Shown here: positions 18,120 to 26,809 of the stretch, in pieces
How the letters are laid out: each line of letters begins with the position of its first letter
How positions within the stretch are numbered: the stretch's first letter is position 1
Assembly: GCF_000478175.1 (NCBI RefSeq)
Contig: NZ_KI515777.1
Location: 62,001-126,000, forward strand
Source of the DNA: Corynebacterium sp. KPL1814
GTDB lineage: Bacteria > Actinomycetota > Actinomycetes > Mycobacteriales > Mycobacteriaceae
Direction: 5' to 3'
Length of the DNA: 64,000 nt
Notes under the pieces: generated by a model
Databases searched by the model: none
Seen by the model: the letters and a program-made list of their open reading frames with translations, nothing else
What the model was told of the DNA's origin: nothing
Position numbers and translations under genes: made by a program

Positions 18120-19484
18120 ATGGCCAAAAAATCTCGCCCCATCCACACCTGCTCCGAATGCGGTTATGTCTCCCCCAAGTGGCTCGGGCGCTGCCCGGAT
18201 TGCGGTTCGTGGGGGACGATGGAGGAAAAGGCGCCGGTGGTGGCGGGGGCATCGGCAAGCGGTGGGCATAAGGGCGTGGCGCCGACGAGCCCGGTACAGC
18301 CCATCACACGGGTGGGCGCGCAGGCGACGAAGACGGTGCGCACGGGCATCAGCGAGCTTGACCGCGTGCTGGGCTCCGGCATCGTGCCGGGCTCGGTGGT
18401 GCTCATGGCCGGCGAGCCCGGCGTGGGTAAATCCACGCTGCTTCTCGAGGTCGCCTCCCGCTGGGCCCAGCTCGGCCGCACCGTCCTCTACGCCACCGCC
18501 GAGGAATCCGCCGGCCAAGTCCGCGCCCGCGCTGAGCGCACCGGGGCACTGCAAGAATCGCTGTACCTCGCGGCCGAATCCAACCTGGACGCCGTCTTTG
18601 GGCATGTCGATGCCGTCAAACCCGGGCTCATCATCGTGGACTCCGTGCAGACCATGCATGCAGTGGGGGTAGAAGGCGTGCCCGGCGGCGTCGCGCAATC
18701 GCGCGCCGTGACCGCGGCGCTGACCTCCCTGGCGAAATCTACCGGCATCCCCGTGCTGCTGGTGGGGCACGTGACCAAGGACGGAAACGTAGCCGGACCG
18801 CGGGTTTTGGAGCATCTTGTCGATGTCGTCTTAAACTTCGAGGGCGACCGCCAGTCCAGCCTGCGCATGCTGCGCGGGATGAAAAACCGCTTCGGCGCCA
18901 CCGATGAGGTGGGTTGTTTCGAGCAAACCGCCGGGGGTATTCGGGAGGTCGCGGACCCGTCGGGGCTCTTCCTCTCCCACCGCGGTACGACGCCGGATGG
19001 CTCCGCGGTAACCGTTGCCATGGACGGCGTGCGACCCATCCTCGCCGAGGTCCAGGCGCTGACCGTGGACCCCGTGGCGAAGAACCCGCGGCGCGTGGTC
19101 ACGGGACTCGATGCCAACCGTGTGCCCATGGTGCTGGCCGTACTGCAGGCGCGCGCCGGCCAGCGCACGAACGATAAGGATGCTTATGTGGCCACGGTGG
19201 GCGGCATGCGGATTACCGAAACCGCAACCGACCTCGCGGTGGCGCTAGCCACGTGGTCCTCGCTGCACGAGCAGGCGCTGCCGGCGAAGACGGTGGTCAT
19301 CGGCGAGGTGGGCTTGGCCGGCGAGCTGCGGCCCGTGCCCAATGTCGAGCGGCGCCTGCAGGAGGCGGCCCGGCTGGGATATAAGCGGGCCATTGTCCCC
19401 CGCGGGGAAATCAACCCCGTGGACGGCATGCAGGTGCGCCAAGTCGCGACGCTTGGCGAGGCCCTCGCCGCAGCCCAGCCGTAG
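18120..19484 (+). CDS. radA: DNA repair protein RadA (branch-migration ATPase)
   Basis: 454 residues. A zinc finger C-x2-C-x10-C-x2-C ('CSECGYVSPKWLGRCPDC') is followed by a RecA-like ATPase with Walker A 'GEPGVGKST', the RadA-specific 'KNRFG' motif in 'RGMKNRFGATDE', and a Lon-protease-like C-terminal domain. RadA processes recombination intermediates. In many actinobacteria disA follows directly; here the next gene is convergent and disA is absent from the site. Confidence 0.95.
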   Translation: MAKKSRPIHTCSECGYVSPKWLGRCPDCGSWGTMEEKAPVVAGASASGGHKGVAPTSPVQPITRVGAQATKTVRTGISELDRVLGSGIVPGSVVLMAGEPGVGKSTLLLEVASRWAQLGRTVLYATAEESAGQVRARAERTGALQESLYLAAESNLDAVFGHVDAVKPGLIIVDSVQTMHAVGVEGVPGGVAQSRAVTAALTSLAKSTGIPVLLVGHVTKDGNVAGPRVLEHLVDVVLNFEGDRQSSLRMLRGMKNRFGATDEVGCFEQTAGGIREVADPSGLFLSHRGTTPDGSAVTVAMDGVRPILAEVQALTVDPVAKNPRRVVTGLDANRVPMVLAVLQARAGQRTNDKDAYVATVGGMRITETATDLAVALATWSSLHEQALPAKTVVIGEVGLAGELRPVPNVERRLQEAARLGYKRAIVPRGEINPVDGMQVRQVATLGEALAAAQP

Positions 19485-19564
19485 ACCAACCGTAACCGGT
19501 GGCCGGTTCTAGCCCGGCTGGTGACGAGGGGGCGGGCGTTCCCGCGGCGCGAACTTCCGCGCGG

Positions 19565-20281
19565 CTAGCGGAGGGTGAAGTCCTGCGGCGGAGAGGAATT
19601 ATCGCCGATAACGGTGTGGGCGAAGTAGGCGCCCGGCTCGGCGGTCGGGCGGTCGGTGCACTTGCCCGGTTCGGAGGCCTGGCGGGACCATTCGGCCTCG
19701 AATTTCAGTTCCTCGCCCGCGGGGAAAGTCTGCTCGCCGGTCTGCACGGAGGCGTAGCAATCGGTATCGGACCATACGCGCTGGTTATCGGCCATCTTGT
19801 AGACCTCGAAGCGCAGCGAGTTCTCATCTAGGTCGATCTTGCAATCCGCGGCGGTGGGGTTGGTGACGGTCATGAAGAACTTCGGCAGTTCGCCGTCCGG
19901 CACGGAGTAATTGAGCATGGAGGTGCGCACCTCCAAGTCCTCAAGCGAGCAGGTGTCCTTCGCGGCGTGCACGGATTCCTCGGGCTCCTTGCTTTCCGAT
20001 GCCCCATCCTTAGCTTCCGCCTCGGACTCCGATTCAGAGGCAGACTCCGATTCGGATTCGCTCGTCGAATCCGCGGACGTGGTGGAGGATTCGCTGGTGG
20101 TTTCAGCGGAGGTGGTTGCCGCCGAAGACTCTGAGGACGCGGCAACGGAATCGTCGCTATCGCCGCCAAAGGCTGCCACCGCCGCCCAGATCAGCACCAC
20201 GGCCAGGACGATCACGATGATAAGCGCGGCAACCCGGCGGCGCTTATAGATCTCTTCTGGAAGGGGCTTATTCTGGTTCAC
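19565..20281 (-). CDS. Membrane-anchored protein with Ser/Glu-rich stalk, unknown function
   Basis: 238 residues. A basic N-terminus ('YKRRR') precedes one transmembrane helix (about residues 17-38), then about 75 residues rich in Ser, Glu, Thr and Ala, then a compact domain of about 120 residues with four cysteines ('DTCSLEDL', 'AADCKIDLDEN', 'DTDCYASV', 'GKCTDRP'), which could form two disulfides outside the cell. The exported domain is beta-sandwich-like in pattern ('FFMTVTNPTAADC'). It lies 10 bases behind the carbonic anhydrase gene and is probably cotranscribed with it. I do not recognise a named family. Confidence 0.75.
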   Translation of the reverse strand: MNQNKPLPEEIYKRRRVAALIIVIVLAVVLIWAAVAAFGGDSDDSVAASSESSAATTSAETTSESSTTSADSTSESESESASESESEAEAKDGASESKEPEESVHAAKDTCSLEDLEVRTSMLNYSVPDGELPKFFMTVTNPTAADCKIDLDENSLRFEVYKMADNQRVWSDTDCYASVQTGEQTFPAGEELKFEAEWSRQASEPGKCTDRPTAEPGAYFAHTVIGDNSSPPQDFTLR

Positions 20282-20291
20282 GCACTTAATT

Positions 20292-20951
20292 TTAAGTGGT
20301 AGACGCGCCTGGATCCGCTAAGCCGGCACCGCGTGTCAACTCGACGCCGTAGGAGTGCAATGGCTCCACGCGCGAATCCTCGAGGAGGTAGCGGGCGCCG
20401 ACGATGCCGAAGGAGCCATCGTCAAGCTGCTTGCGCACATTTGGGATGCTGGCCACGACCTGGGTGACGGTTTGGAGGGTGTGTTGGCGCTCGACATCGG
20501 CAAGCGTGGCATCTGGGCCCGCAGTCCAAGCGGACGTCGCGACCTTCTCGATGATGGGCCGCTGCAGACCGATGGGCAGCTCGCCGCCGCGCACAAAATC
20601 CACCGCGGCCGCCACCGCACCGCAGGACTGGTGGCCCAAGACCACCAGCAGGTTGGGGTGTAGGTGGTCGAGCGCATAATCCAAGGAAGCCAGCACGGAG
20701 GCGTCCAGGATGTGGCCGGCGGTGCGGATGACGAAGGCATCGCCAAAGCCGATATTGAAGATGTGTTCGATGGGCGCGCGGGAATCCGAGCAAGCCAGGA
20801 CCACCACGCGGGGATCCTGGCCCTGGGTGAGCCCGTCGCGCTCATAAATCTTGTTGAGATCCATGATGGTGCCGTCGATGACGCGCTGGTTTCCGGCCTG
20901 GAGGGCCTCCCAGACCGCCTGCGGATTATGGGCAACGTTACTTAATGGCAT
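20292..20951 (-). CDS. Beta-carbonic anhydrase
   Basis: 219 residues. The zinc ligands are visible as 'CSDSR' (Cys, with the Asp-Arg dyad) and 'HQSCG' (His and Cys). It interconverts CO2 and bicarbonate in the cytosol, supplying anaplerotic and fatty-acid carboxylases, which are important in Corynebacterium. The start ATG is supported by a -10 hexamer 7 nt upstream. It is divergent from mutY, as in C. glutamicum. Confidence 0.94.
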   Translation of the reverse strand: MPLSNVAHNPQAVWEALQAGNQRVIDGTIMDLNKIYERDGLTQGQDPRVVVLACSDSRAPIEHIFNIGFGDAFVIRTAGHILDASVLASLDYALDHLHPNLLVVLGHQSCGAVAAAVDFVRGGELPIGLQRPIIEKVATSAWTAGPDATLADVERQHTLQTVTQVVASIPNVRKQLDDGSFGIVGARYLLEDSRVEPLHSYGVELTRGAGLADPGASTT

Positions 20952-20958
20952 GAAGTAT

Positions 20959-20964
20959 ATTTTA
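20959..20964 (-). promoter_or_regulatory. -10 hexamer, leaderless carbonic anhydrase gene
   Basis: TAAAAT on the minus strand lies 7 nt before the ATG at 20951. Confidence 0.5.
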
Positions 20965-20970
20965 ATGCCC

Positions 20971-20976
20971 TAGACT
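20971..20976 (+). promoter_or_regulatory. -10 hexamer of mutY
   Basis: TAGACT lies 10 nt before the ATG at 20987. The mRNA would have at most a few leader bases. It is back-to-back with the carbonic anhydrase promoter. Confidence 0.45.
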
Positions 20977-20986
20977 GTCCTGCGAG

Positions 20987-21841
20987 ATGGATACGCACGC
21001 ACTTCTTTCCTGGTTTGACGCCAATGAACGCGATTTGCCCTGGCGGCGCCCCGGTACCTCCGCCTGGGGAGTGCTGCTTTCCGAGGTCATGAGCCAGCAG
21101 ACCCCCGTCGCCCGCGTCGCCCCCGTGTGGGAGGAATGGATGCGGCGCTGGCCCACCCCCGCGGACTTCGCCCAAGCCTCCCGCGCCGAGGTGTTGCGCG
21201 CCTGGGGCAAGCTCGGCTACCCGCGGCGCGCGCTGCGGCTCTGGGAGTGCGCGGGGGTAATGGACGAGGTTCCGGCGGACGTGGATGAGCTGCTCGCGCT
21301 GCCTGGAATCGGCGACTACACCGCCCGCGCCGTGGCGTGCTTTCACTTTGGCCAGAACGTGCCGGTGGTCGATACCAACGTGCGCCGCGTCTATGCCCGC
21401 GCCGAGGACGGGAATTTCCTCGCCCCGTCGCCCTCCAAGCGCGAGCTCGCCGCTGTGGCCGCCCTCTTGCCCGAGCGCAACGGGCCGCGGTTTTCTGCCG
21501 CACTCATGGAGCTCGGCGCGCTGGTGTGTACTGCGAAAAATCCCGATTGTAAGCGCTGCCCCCTGCGCGCGACGTGTGCCTGGCAGCTCGCCGGGTGCCC
21601 CGAGCCTTCCGCCGCGGAACAAACCCGCGCGAAAAAGCGCGTGCAAAAATTTGCCGGCACCGATAGGCAGGTGCGCGGCAAGATTCTAGATGTGCTGCGC
21701 GCCGCCGATCACCCGGTGCCGCAGTCCGCTATCGACGTAGTCTGGCCCGATGCCGCGCAGCGTTCCCGCGCGCTGGCTTCGCTGCTTGACGATGGCCTCG
21801 CCGAGCAAAACTCCGCCGGCCTCTTCCACCTGCCGGTCTAA
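20987..21841 (+). CDS. mutY: A/G-specific adenine DNA glycosylase MutY
   Basis: 284 residues. Helix-hairpin-helix 'LPGIGDYTARA' with the catalytic Asp in 'PVVDTNVRR', the adenine-pocket Glu in 'LLSEVMSQQT', and a 4Fe-4S loop C-x6-C-x2-C-x5-C ('CTAKNPDCKRCPLRATC') are all present. It removes adenine mispaired with 8-oxoguanine. The C-terminal MutT-like 8-oxoG recognition domain is short compared with E. coli MutY (350 residues), as is common in actinobacteria. Confidence 0.94.
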   Translation: MDTHALLSWFDANERDLPWRRPGTSAWGVLLSEVMSQQTPVARVAPVWEEWMRRWPTPADFAQASRAEVLRAWGKLGYPRRALRLWECAGVMDEVPADVDELLALPGIGDYTARAVACFHFGQNVPVVDTNVRRVYARAEDGNFLAPSPSKRELAAVAALLPERNGPRFSAALMELGALVCTAKNPDCKRCPLRATCAWQLAGCPEPSAAEQTRAKKRVQKFAGTDRQVRGKILDVLRAADHPVPQSAIDVVWPDAAQRSRALASLLDDGLAEQNSAGLFHLPV

Positions 21842-21897
21842 CCACCTGCCGGTTTAACCGCCCGCCGGGCTCGTTAGCGATAAGGCGCAGCGAGCCG

Positions 21898-22068
21898 TTA
21901 ACGCCAGCGGCCGCGGAAGTTGAGCCCGCCCGGGAGGTTGACCCACATGCCGCCACGAGAATTAAAGGTCACCGGCCCAATCTTCGTGGACATGGAGGCA
22001 CCGGATCCGGAAATGTTTATCCAGCTATTCTTACCGGTCTTTTTGCGTGAACGATATTGAAGTCCCAT
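21898..22068 (-). CDS. Small DUF4236-like basic protein
   Basis: 56 residues from ATG 22068. The motif 'SRKKTGKNSWINISGSGAS' resembles DUF4236 domains, which are short Gly/Ser-rich beta sequences of unknown role. The start is chosen from a -10 hexamer TAGAAT 8 nt upstream; a longer reading frame has no support. A hairpin with GGCTCG/CGAGCC stems (about 21868-21896) separates it from the convergent mutY. Confidence 0.6.
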   Translation of the reverse strand: MGLQYRSRKKTGKNSWINISGSGASMSTKIGPVTFNSRGGMWVNLPGGLNFRGRWR

Positions 22069-22076
22069 AGGCGGCC

Positions 22077-22082
22077 ATTCTA
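22077..22082 (-). promoter_or_regulatory. -10 hexamer, leaderless small gene
   Basis: TAGAAT on the minus strand, 8 nt before the ATG at 22068. Confidence 0.45.
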
Positions 22083-22228
22083 GCAATACCCCCGTGTACC
22101 ACGCTGCGCCGCAGAACCGCCGTGCCACCAGACCGCTGTACCGCCGGACAGAGAAATTCCCGCGCCGCGGTCTTTTTGGGCCCAGCGATATCGAGCGCGG
22201 GTTGGAACGCTAGGGCGCCGCAGACATG

Positions 22229-22268
22229 AAAGAACCACCCAGGGTTCGCGGCGGAACCGTGGGTGGTT
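22229..22268 (-). terminator. Rho-independent terminator of clpC
   Basis: On the minus strand AACCACCCA pairs with TGGGTGGTT, with an inner GGTTC/GAACC stem, followed by CTTTCAT. The rest of 22083-22314 contains no gene. Confidence 0.75.
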
Positions 22269-22314
22269 ATGCAGGCTCGGGTAGGCCGAAACGGCGGCGA
22301 GCCGAGCCGATTAG

Positions 22315-25182
22315 TTACATCGGCTGGCCAGCGCCTGCCGGTGGCGGGTTCTTGCCGTCGTCGTCGGAGTTGCCTAGGCCTGGCTTTTCCGAAGGCACGT
22401 CCGGGGAAATGACATCTGGCTCGCCGTTGGTGTCGATGCCGTCATTGTCGGAACCGGAACCGCCGTCCTTCGGACCATTGCCTTCTGGGCCGCCGTTCCC
22501 GCCATCGTCGGGGCCGTTGCCGTTGTCGCCGTCGGAATCGGAGTCGGAGTTATCCGAATCGGAACCGTCGGAGGGATCGTTGTCGCGAACGGAGGCATCG
22601 GCAAGCGAAGGCTCATCGATGTCATCCGGCAGCGGCTTCGGGCGCGGGGTGAAGGTGAAGGTAGCGCCGGAGTCGTCCTTGGACTCGCCGTCCCAGCCTT
22701 CGACGTCGACCGAGATGATCTCGCCGGCGCCAATCTCGCCGAAGAGAATCTTCTCCGAGAGCTGGTCCTCGATATCGCGCTGAATGGTGCGACGCAACGG
22801 GCGGGCACCAAGAACCGGGTCGAAGCCGCGCTGGGCCAGGAGGTTCTGGGCTTTATCGGTGAGCTCGATGCCCATATCGCGCTCTTCCAGCTGGGTACCC
22901 ACGCGGTCAATGAGCAGGTTAACCATCTGCACGATCTGCTCGCGGGTGAGCTGGTGGAAGACCACGACGTCATCGATACGGTTCAGGAACTCGGGGCGGA
23001 AGTGCTTCTTCAGCTCGTCGTTAACCTTCGCCTTCATGCGCTCGTACTGGGCGTCCGAATCGTTCTCGCTGGCGCCGGTAAAGCCCAAGCCCACCGGCTT
23101 CGAGATGTCCTGGGTACCCAGGTTCGAGGTGAAGATGAGGACGGTGTTCTTGAAGTCGACGACGCGACCCTGGCCATCGGTAAGCCGGCCGTCTTCCAGC
23201 ACCTGCAGCAAGGTGTTGTAGATCTCCTTGTGGGCCTTTTCGATCTCATCAAAAAGCACCACGGAGAACGGCTTGCGGCGAACCTTCTCGGTCAGCTGGC
23301 CGCCCTCTTCGTAGCCAACGTATCCCGGAGGAGCACCGAAGAGGCGGGAAGCGGTGAAGCGGTCGTGGAACTCACCCATATCGATCTGGATGAGGTCATC
23401 ATCCGAACCGAAGAGGAAGTTAGCCAGCGACTTCGACAGCTCAGTCTTACCCACACCGGACGGGCCGGCGAAGATGAAGGAACCGGAAGGACGGCGTGGA
23501 TCCTTCAGGCCTGCACGGGTGCGGCGGATGGCGCGGGAGACGGACTTGACCGCCTCGTCCTGGCCAATGATGCGCTTGTGCAGCTCCTCTTCCATGTTGA
23601 GCAGGCGGGAAGATTCCTTCTCCGTCAGCTTCAGCACGGGGATGCCGGTCCAGTGCGCCAGGACCTCAGCGATTTGGTCCTCGCCCACCTCGGCGATTTC
23701 CTCCAGGTCACCGGAGCGCCACTGCTTTTCCTTCTCGGAGCGCTCCTCGCCCAGCTTGCGCTCGTCATCGCGCAGGCCGGCGGCCTTTTCGAAGTCCTGG
23801 GCATCGATAGCCGCTTCCTTTTCCCGGCGAACCTCGGCAATGCGGTCATCGACCTCGCGCAGGCCCTTCGGGGCGGTCATGCGCTTAATGCGCATGCGGG
23901 CACCGGCCTCATCGAGGAGGTCGACGGCCTTGTCCGGCAAGAAGCGGTCATTGATGTAGCGGTCCGCCAGCTGCGCGGCGGCGTGCAGCGCCTCATCGGT
24001 GTAGGACACGCGGTGGTGCGCCTCGTACTTATCGCGCAGGCCCTTCAGGATGAGGAAGGTGTCATCCAGCGAAGGTTCATCGACCTGCACCGGCTGGAAA
24101 CGACGCTCCAGCGCGGCATCCTTTTCGATGTGCTTGCGGTACTCATCCAGGGTGGTAGCACCGATTGTCTGCAGCTCGCCGCGGGCCAGCTTGGGTTTTA
24201 GCAGCGAAGCGGCGTCGATGGCACCTTCGGCAGCACCGGCACCGACGAGGGTGTGGATCTCATCGATGAACAAGATGATGTCGCCGCGCTGGTTAATTTC
24301 CTTAAGAACCTTCTTCAGGCGTTCCTCAAAGTCACCGCGGTAGCGGGAACCGGCAACCAAAGAACCCAGGTCAAGCGAGTACAGCTGCTTGTCCTTGAGA
24401 GTTTCTGGGACCTTGCCGTTAACAATGTCCAGCGCCAAGCCCTCAACCACTGCGGTCTTACCAACGCCAGGCTCACCGATGAGCACCGGGTTGTTCTTGG
24501 TGCGGCGCGAGAGCACCTGCATGATGCGCTCAACCTCGGACTCGCGGCCCACGACGGGGTCTAGCTTGCCGTCCTTGGCTGCCTGGGTGAGGTTGCGGCC
24601 AAACTGGTCTAGCACGAGCGAGTTGGAGCGCTCGCCCGAGCCGCCGGAACCACCGCGCCCGCCGGCACCGGCACCGGAGCCTGCGCCCGCACCGATGGGG
24701 CCTGGGCCCTGGTTCGAGTCGCCGCCGCCTTCTTGCTGGCCGCCTTCGTAGCCAGACAGCAATTGGATAACCTGCTGGCGCACGCGCGGCAGATCAGCAC
24801 CCAGCTTCGTCAGCACCTGTGCGGCAACGCCGTCACCCTCACGGATAAGTCCGAGCAGGAGGAACTCCGTGCCGATGTACTTGTGCCCCATCTGCAGGCC
24901 TTCGCGCAAGGACAGCTCGAGGACCTTCTTGGCGCGCGGGGTAAAAGGAATGTGGCCGGTGTGCGGCTGGCTACCCTGGCCGATGATCTCCTCTACCTCA
25001 CGGCGCACGTCCTCCAAGGAAATGCCCATGGACTCTAAAGCCTTGGCAGCTACACCTTCTCCTTCGTGGATAAGGCCGAGCAGGATGTGCTCGGTTCCGA
25101 TGTAGTTGTGGTTAAGCATGCGTGCTTCTTCTTGCGCCAAGACGATGACGCGACGAGCACGGTCTGTAAACCTCTCGAACAT
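22315..25182 (-). CDS. clpC: ATP-dependent Clp protease ATPase ClpC
   Basis: 955 residues of an Hsp100 unfoldase that feeds proteins to ClpP1P2. An N-terminal Clp-N repeat domain (1-145) is followed by a glycine-rich linker (about 150-190), the D1 ATPase with Walker A 'GEPGVGKT', a coiled-coil middle domain (about 420-500) and D2 with 'GPSGVGKT'. The ClpP-docking Gly-Phe loop lies in D2. The last 100 residues are an Asp/Ser/Gly/Pro tail with alternating Ser-Asp, not part of the catalytic core. ClpC is central to protein quality control in actinobacteria. A candidate SigH promoter lies upstream. Confidence 0.96.
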   Translation of the reverse strand: MFERFTDRARRVIVLAQEEARMLNHNYIGTEHILLGLIHEGEGVAAKALESMGISLEDVRREVEEIIGQGSQPHTGHIPFTPRAKKVLELSLREGLQMGHKYIGTEFLLLGLIREGDGVAAQVLTKLGADLPRVRQQVIQLLSGYEGGQQEGGGDSNQGPGPIGAGAGSGAGAGGRGGSGGSGERSNSLVLDQFGRNLTQAAKDGKLDPVVGRESEVERIMQVLSRRTKNNPVLIGEPGVGKTAVVEGLALDIVNGKVPETLKDKQLYSLDLGSLVAGSRYRGDFEERLKKVLKEINQRGDIILFIDEIHTLVGAGAAEGAIDAASLLKPKLARGELQTIGATTLDEYRKHIEKDAALERRFQPVQVDEPSLDDTFLILKGLRDKYEAHHRVSYTDEALHAAAQLADRYINDRFLPDKAVDLLDEAGARMRIKRMTAPKGLREVDDRIAEVRREKEAAIDAQDFEKAAGLRDDERKLGEERSEKEKQWRSGDLEEIAEVGEDQIAEVLAHWTGIPVLKLTEKESSRLLNMEEELHKRIIGQDEAVKSVSRAIRRTRAGLKDPRRPSGSFIFAGPSGVGKTELSKSLANFLFGSDDDLIQIDMGEFHDRFTASRLFGAPPGYVGYEEGGQLTEKVRRKPFSVVLFDEIEKAHKEIYNTLLQVLEDGRLTDGQGRVVDFKNTVLIFTSNLGTQDISKPVGLGFTGASENDSDAQYERMKAKVNDELKKHFRPEFLNRIDDVVVFHQLTREQIVQMVNLLIDRVGTQLEERDMGIELTDKAQNLLAQRGFDPVLGARPLRRTIQRDIEDQLSEKILFGEIGAGEIISVDVEGWDGESKDDSGATFTFTPRPKPLPDDIDEPSLADASVRDNDPSDGSDSDNSDSDSDGDNGNGPDDGGNGGPEGNGPKDGGSGSDNDGIDTNGEPDVISPDVPSEKPGLGNSDDDGKNPPPAGAGQPM

Positions 25183-25220
25183 GACTCCCCTAAAATTTCG
25201 CTTCTAATGTGGTACCCACT

Positions 25221-25248
25221 GTAACGCCGCACGCCCCAAAGGATTTCC
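25221..25248 (-). promoter_or_regulatory. Candidate SigH-type promoter of clpC
   Basis: On the minus strand GGAAAT (-35) and GTTAC (-10) are separated by 17 bp, matching the corynebacterial SigH consensus GGAA(T)-N16-20-GTT. It would place the start point about 35 bp before the clpC ATG, consistent with heat or oxidative induction. Confidence 0.5.
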
Positions 25249-25343
25249 TGTTTTTGGCCCCCAGCGCCCTCTACACGGCCCAAACTGCCCATACTCGCAG
25301 CTCACATGGGTGTACGCCGGTAGCGAACAGGCCCCATTTGGCC

Positions 25344-25349
25344 TAGAAT
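25344..25349 (+). promoter_or_regulatory. -10 box upstream of the pseudokinase-like gene
   Basis: TAGAAT lies 50 bp before GTG 25399. The leader would carry the ribosome site AAGGA at 25383-25387. Confidence 0.4.
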
Positions 25350-25398
25350 CTTCTTCATTCTCCCTGTCGTTCCATAGATGCAAAGGACTAAACCAACC

Positions 25399-26712
25399 GT
25401 GCCACACCTTCCCGAATTCTTTGCTTCCCTGCACAACTTGCACGAAAAGGCAGTGCTGGATGAGGCGCCTAATTCCACCCTTTTTGCCGTGGAGGATGGC
25501 TCCACTAACGAGGAACTTACGGTGGAGATTTTCGCTCCGGGGACTACGGGCATAGTCAAGGCCTCCACCGCCTTGCACGGCCTGCACCACCCTGCGCTTG
25601 CCGGCTTGGTGGGCTCCGGAACGACTGCGGATGGCCAGGAGTTTTTGGTCCGCAAGGGCTGCTCAGGCACAGCCTTGCCCGCGCTTGCCGATGCCCCCAC
25701 CACTCACCGCGCCCAAGAAATCCTCACCCCCGTGGCCGGCGCGGTGGATTTCCTGATTAGCCGCAACCACCCGGATTTCGCCGTCCATGGGCTTCACGCC
25801 GAGCGCGTTTTCGTGGATGAGGACAAGGAGGTCGCTGTCCTCGCCGCCGCGGGTCCAGGTGGTGCCAGCACGGCGGAGGAATCGGCGGAGGAAACCGCCG
25901 AGAAAACTCCAGAAAAGGCCGAGAGCGTGACCGGCGCCGATGCCGTCCGCGCCTTCCAAAAACTCGTTGCCGCCACGTGCCCTTCCTTTACGCCGGACAA
26001 AGATTACTCGAGCGCCAAAGAGGTGGTGGCAGCGCTGCGCCCCGAGCGCGATCTCGATACTTCGCAGTTCCCGCCGGTGCAGGCCGAAGAGCCCGAGTCC
26101 CAGCCGCAACAACAGTTCCCACCGCAACCGCAGCAGCAGTTCCCGCCGCAGAACCAGGCGGGCCCCCAGTATCAGCCGCAGTATCAACAGCAATACCAGC
26201 AACAGCCGGTACCACCGATGAATGCGGCCCCGCCAAAGAAGAAGGGCAAGGGCGGGCTCATCGCGCTCATTTCTGTTTTGGCCGTCATCGCAGTGGCTGC
26301 GGCGGGAGCGTTGTGGTATTTCCTGTCCTACCCCAGCTGGGATGACAAGGAAAAGAACCTAGCGAATGCTTATCCGAGCCTGATTGGCTCGCGCAGCGGC
26401 CAAGACGGCGCGCTCGGCGCGGAGTGTTCCTCCCGCGCCCCAGAGGATGGTCAAGAAGCGAAGATCACCTGCTCGGGAGACGGTTTCGACTACACCGCCG
26501 CCTACTACCCCAGCGTGGAAGAACGCGATGCCGTCCTCCCAGACGCTGACCCAGTAGAGCTGTCTAACGATAGGTGCACCATCCAAAGCTACGAGGCCTC
26601 AACGGATCCGCAGACCTACGTCATGGCCGTGGAGGGTACTCAGTCCATCTTCATGGTGTGGGGCGACGATGCCGAAGCCGCGCGGCTAAAGCTGCCGCTG
26701 TGTGCGCAGTAG
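25399..26712 (+). CDS. Membrane protein with degenerate protein-kinase-like N-domain
   Basis: 437 residues from GTG 25399, chosen because of AAGGA upstream. Residues 1-150 follow the order of a Ser/Thr kinase fold: 'LHHPALAGLVGSG' resembles the N-lobe 'HPNIV' region, and 'HGLHAERVFVDEDKEV' resembles the catalytic loop and following strand, but HRD, DFG and the P-loop are missing. A Gln/Pro-rich stretch (about 235-285) leads to one transmembrane helix ('GGLIALISVLAVIAVAAAG') and an exported domain of about 125 residues with four cysteines. If the kinase resemblance is right it is a pseudokinase receptor. The resemblance is mine and is weak. Confidence 0.65.
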   Translation: MPHLPEFFASLHNLHEKAVLDEAPNSTLFAVEDGSTNEELTVEIFAPGTTGIVKASTALHGLHHPALAGLVGSGTTADGQEFLVRKGCSGTALPALADAPTTHRAQEILTPVAGAVDFLISRNHPDFAVHGLHAERVFVDEDKEVAVLAAAGPGGASTAEESAEETAEKTPEKAESVTGADAVRAFQKLVAATCPSFTPDKDYSSAKEVVAALRPERDLDTSQFPPVQAEEPESQPQQQFPPQPQQQFPPQNQAGPQYQPQYQQQYQQQPVPPMNAAPPKKKGKGGLIALISVLAVIAVAAAGALWYFLSYPSWDDKEKNLANAYPSLIGSRSGQDGALGAECSSRAPEDGQEAKITCSGDGFDYTAAYYPSVEERDAVLPDADPVELSNDRCTIQSYEASTDPQTYVMAVEGTQSIFMVWGDDAEAARLKLPLCAQ

Positions 26713-26809
26713 GCGTCGCAAGATAACCGGCGGCGGGATGGCCCGGAACGCCCGCGCGGAGGCCACTCCGTCGGCGCGTCGGGCGACGTGCAGCTTCCCG
26801 GCACGGGGA

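Noticed and set aside
17391..18815. A 474-codon minus-strand frame spanning lpqE and radA
   Set aside because: It crosses a rightward terminator and promoter and covers two recognised genes.
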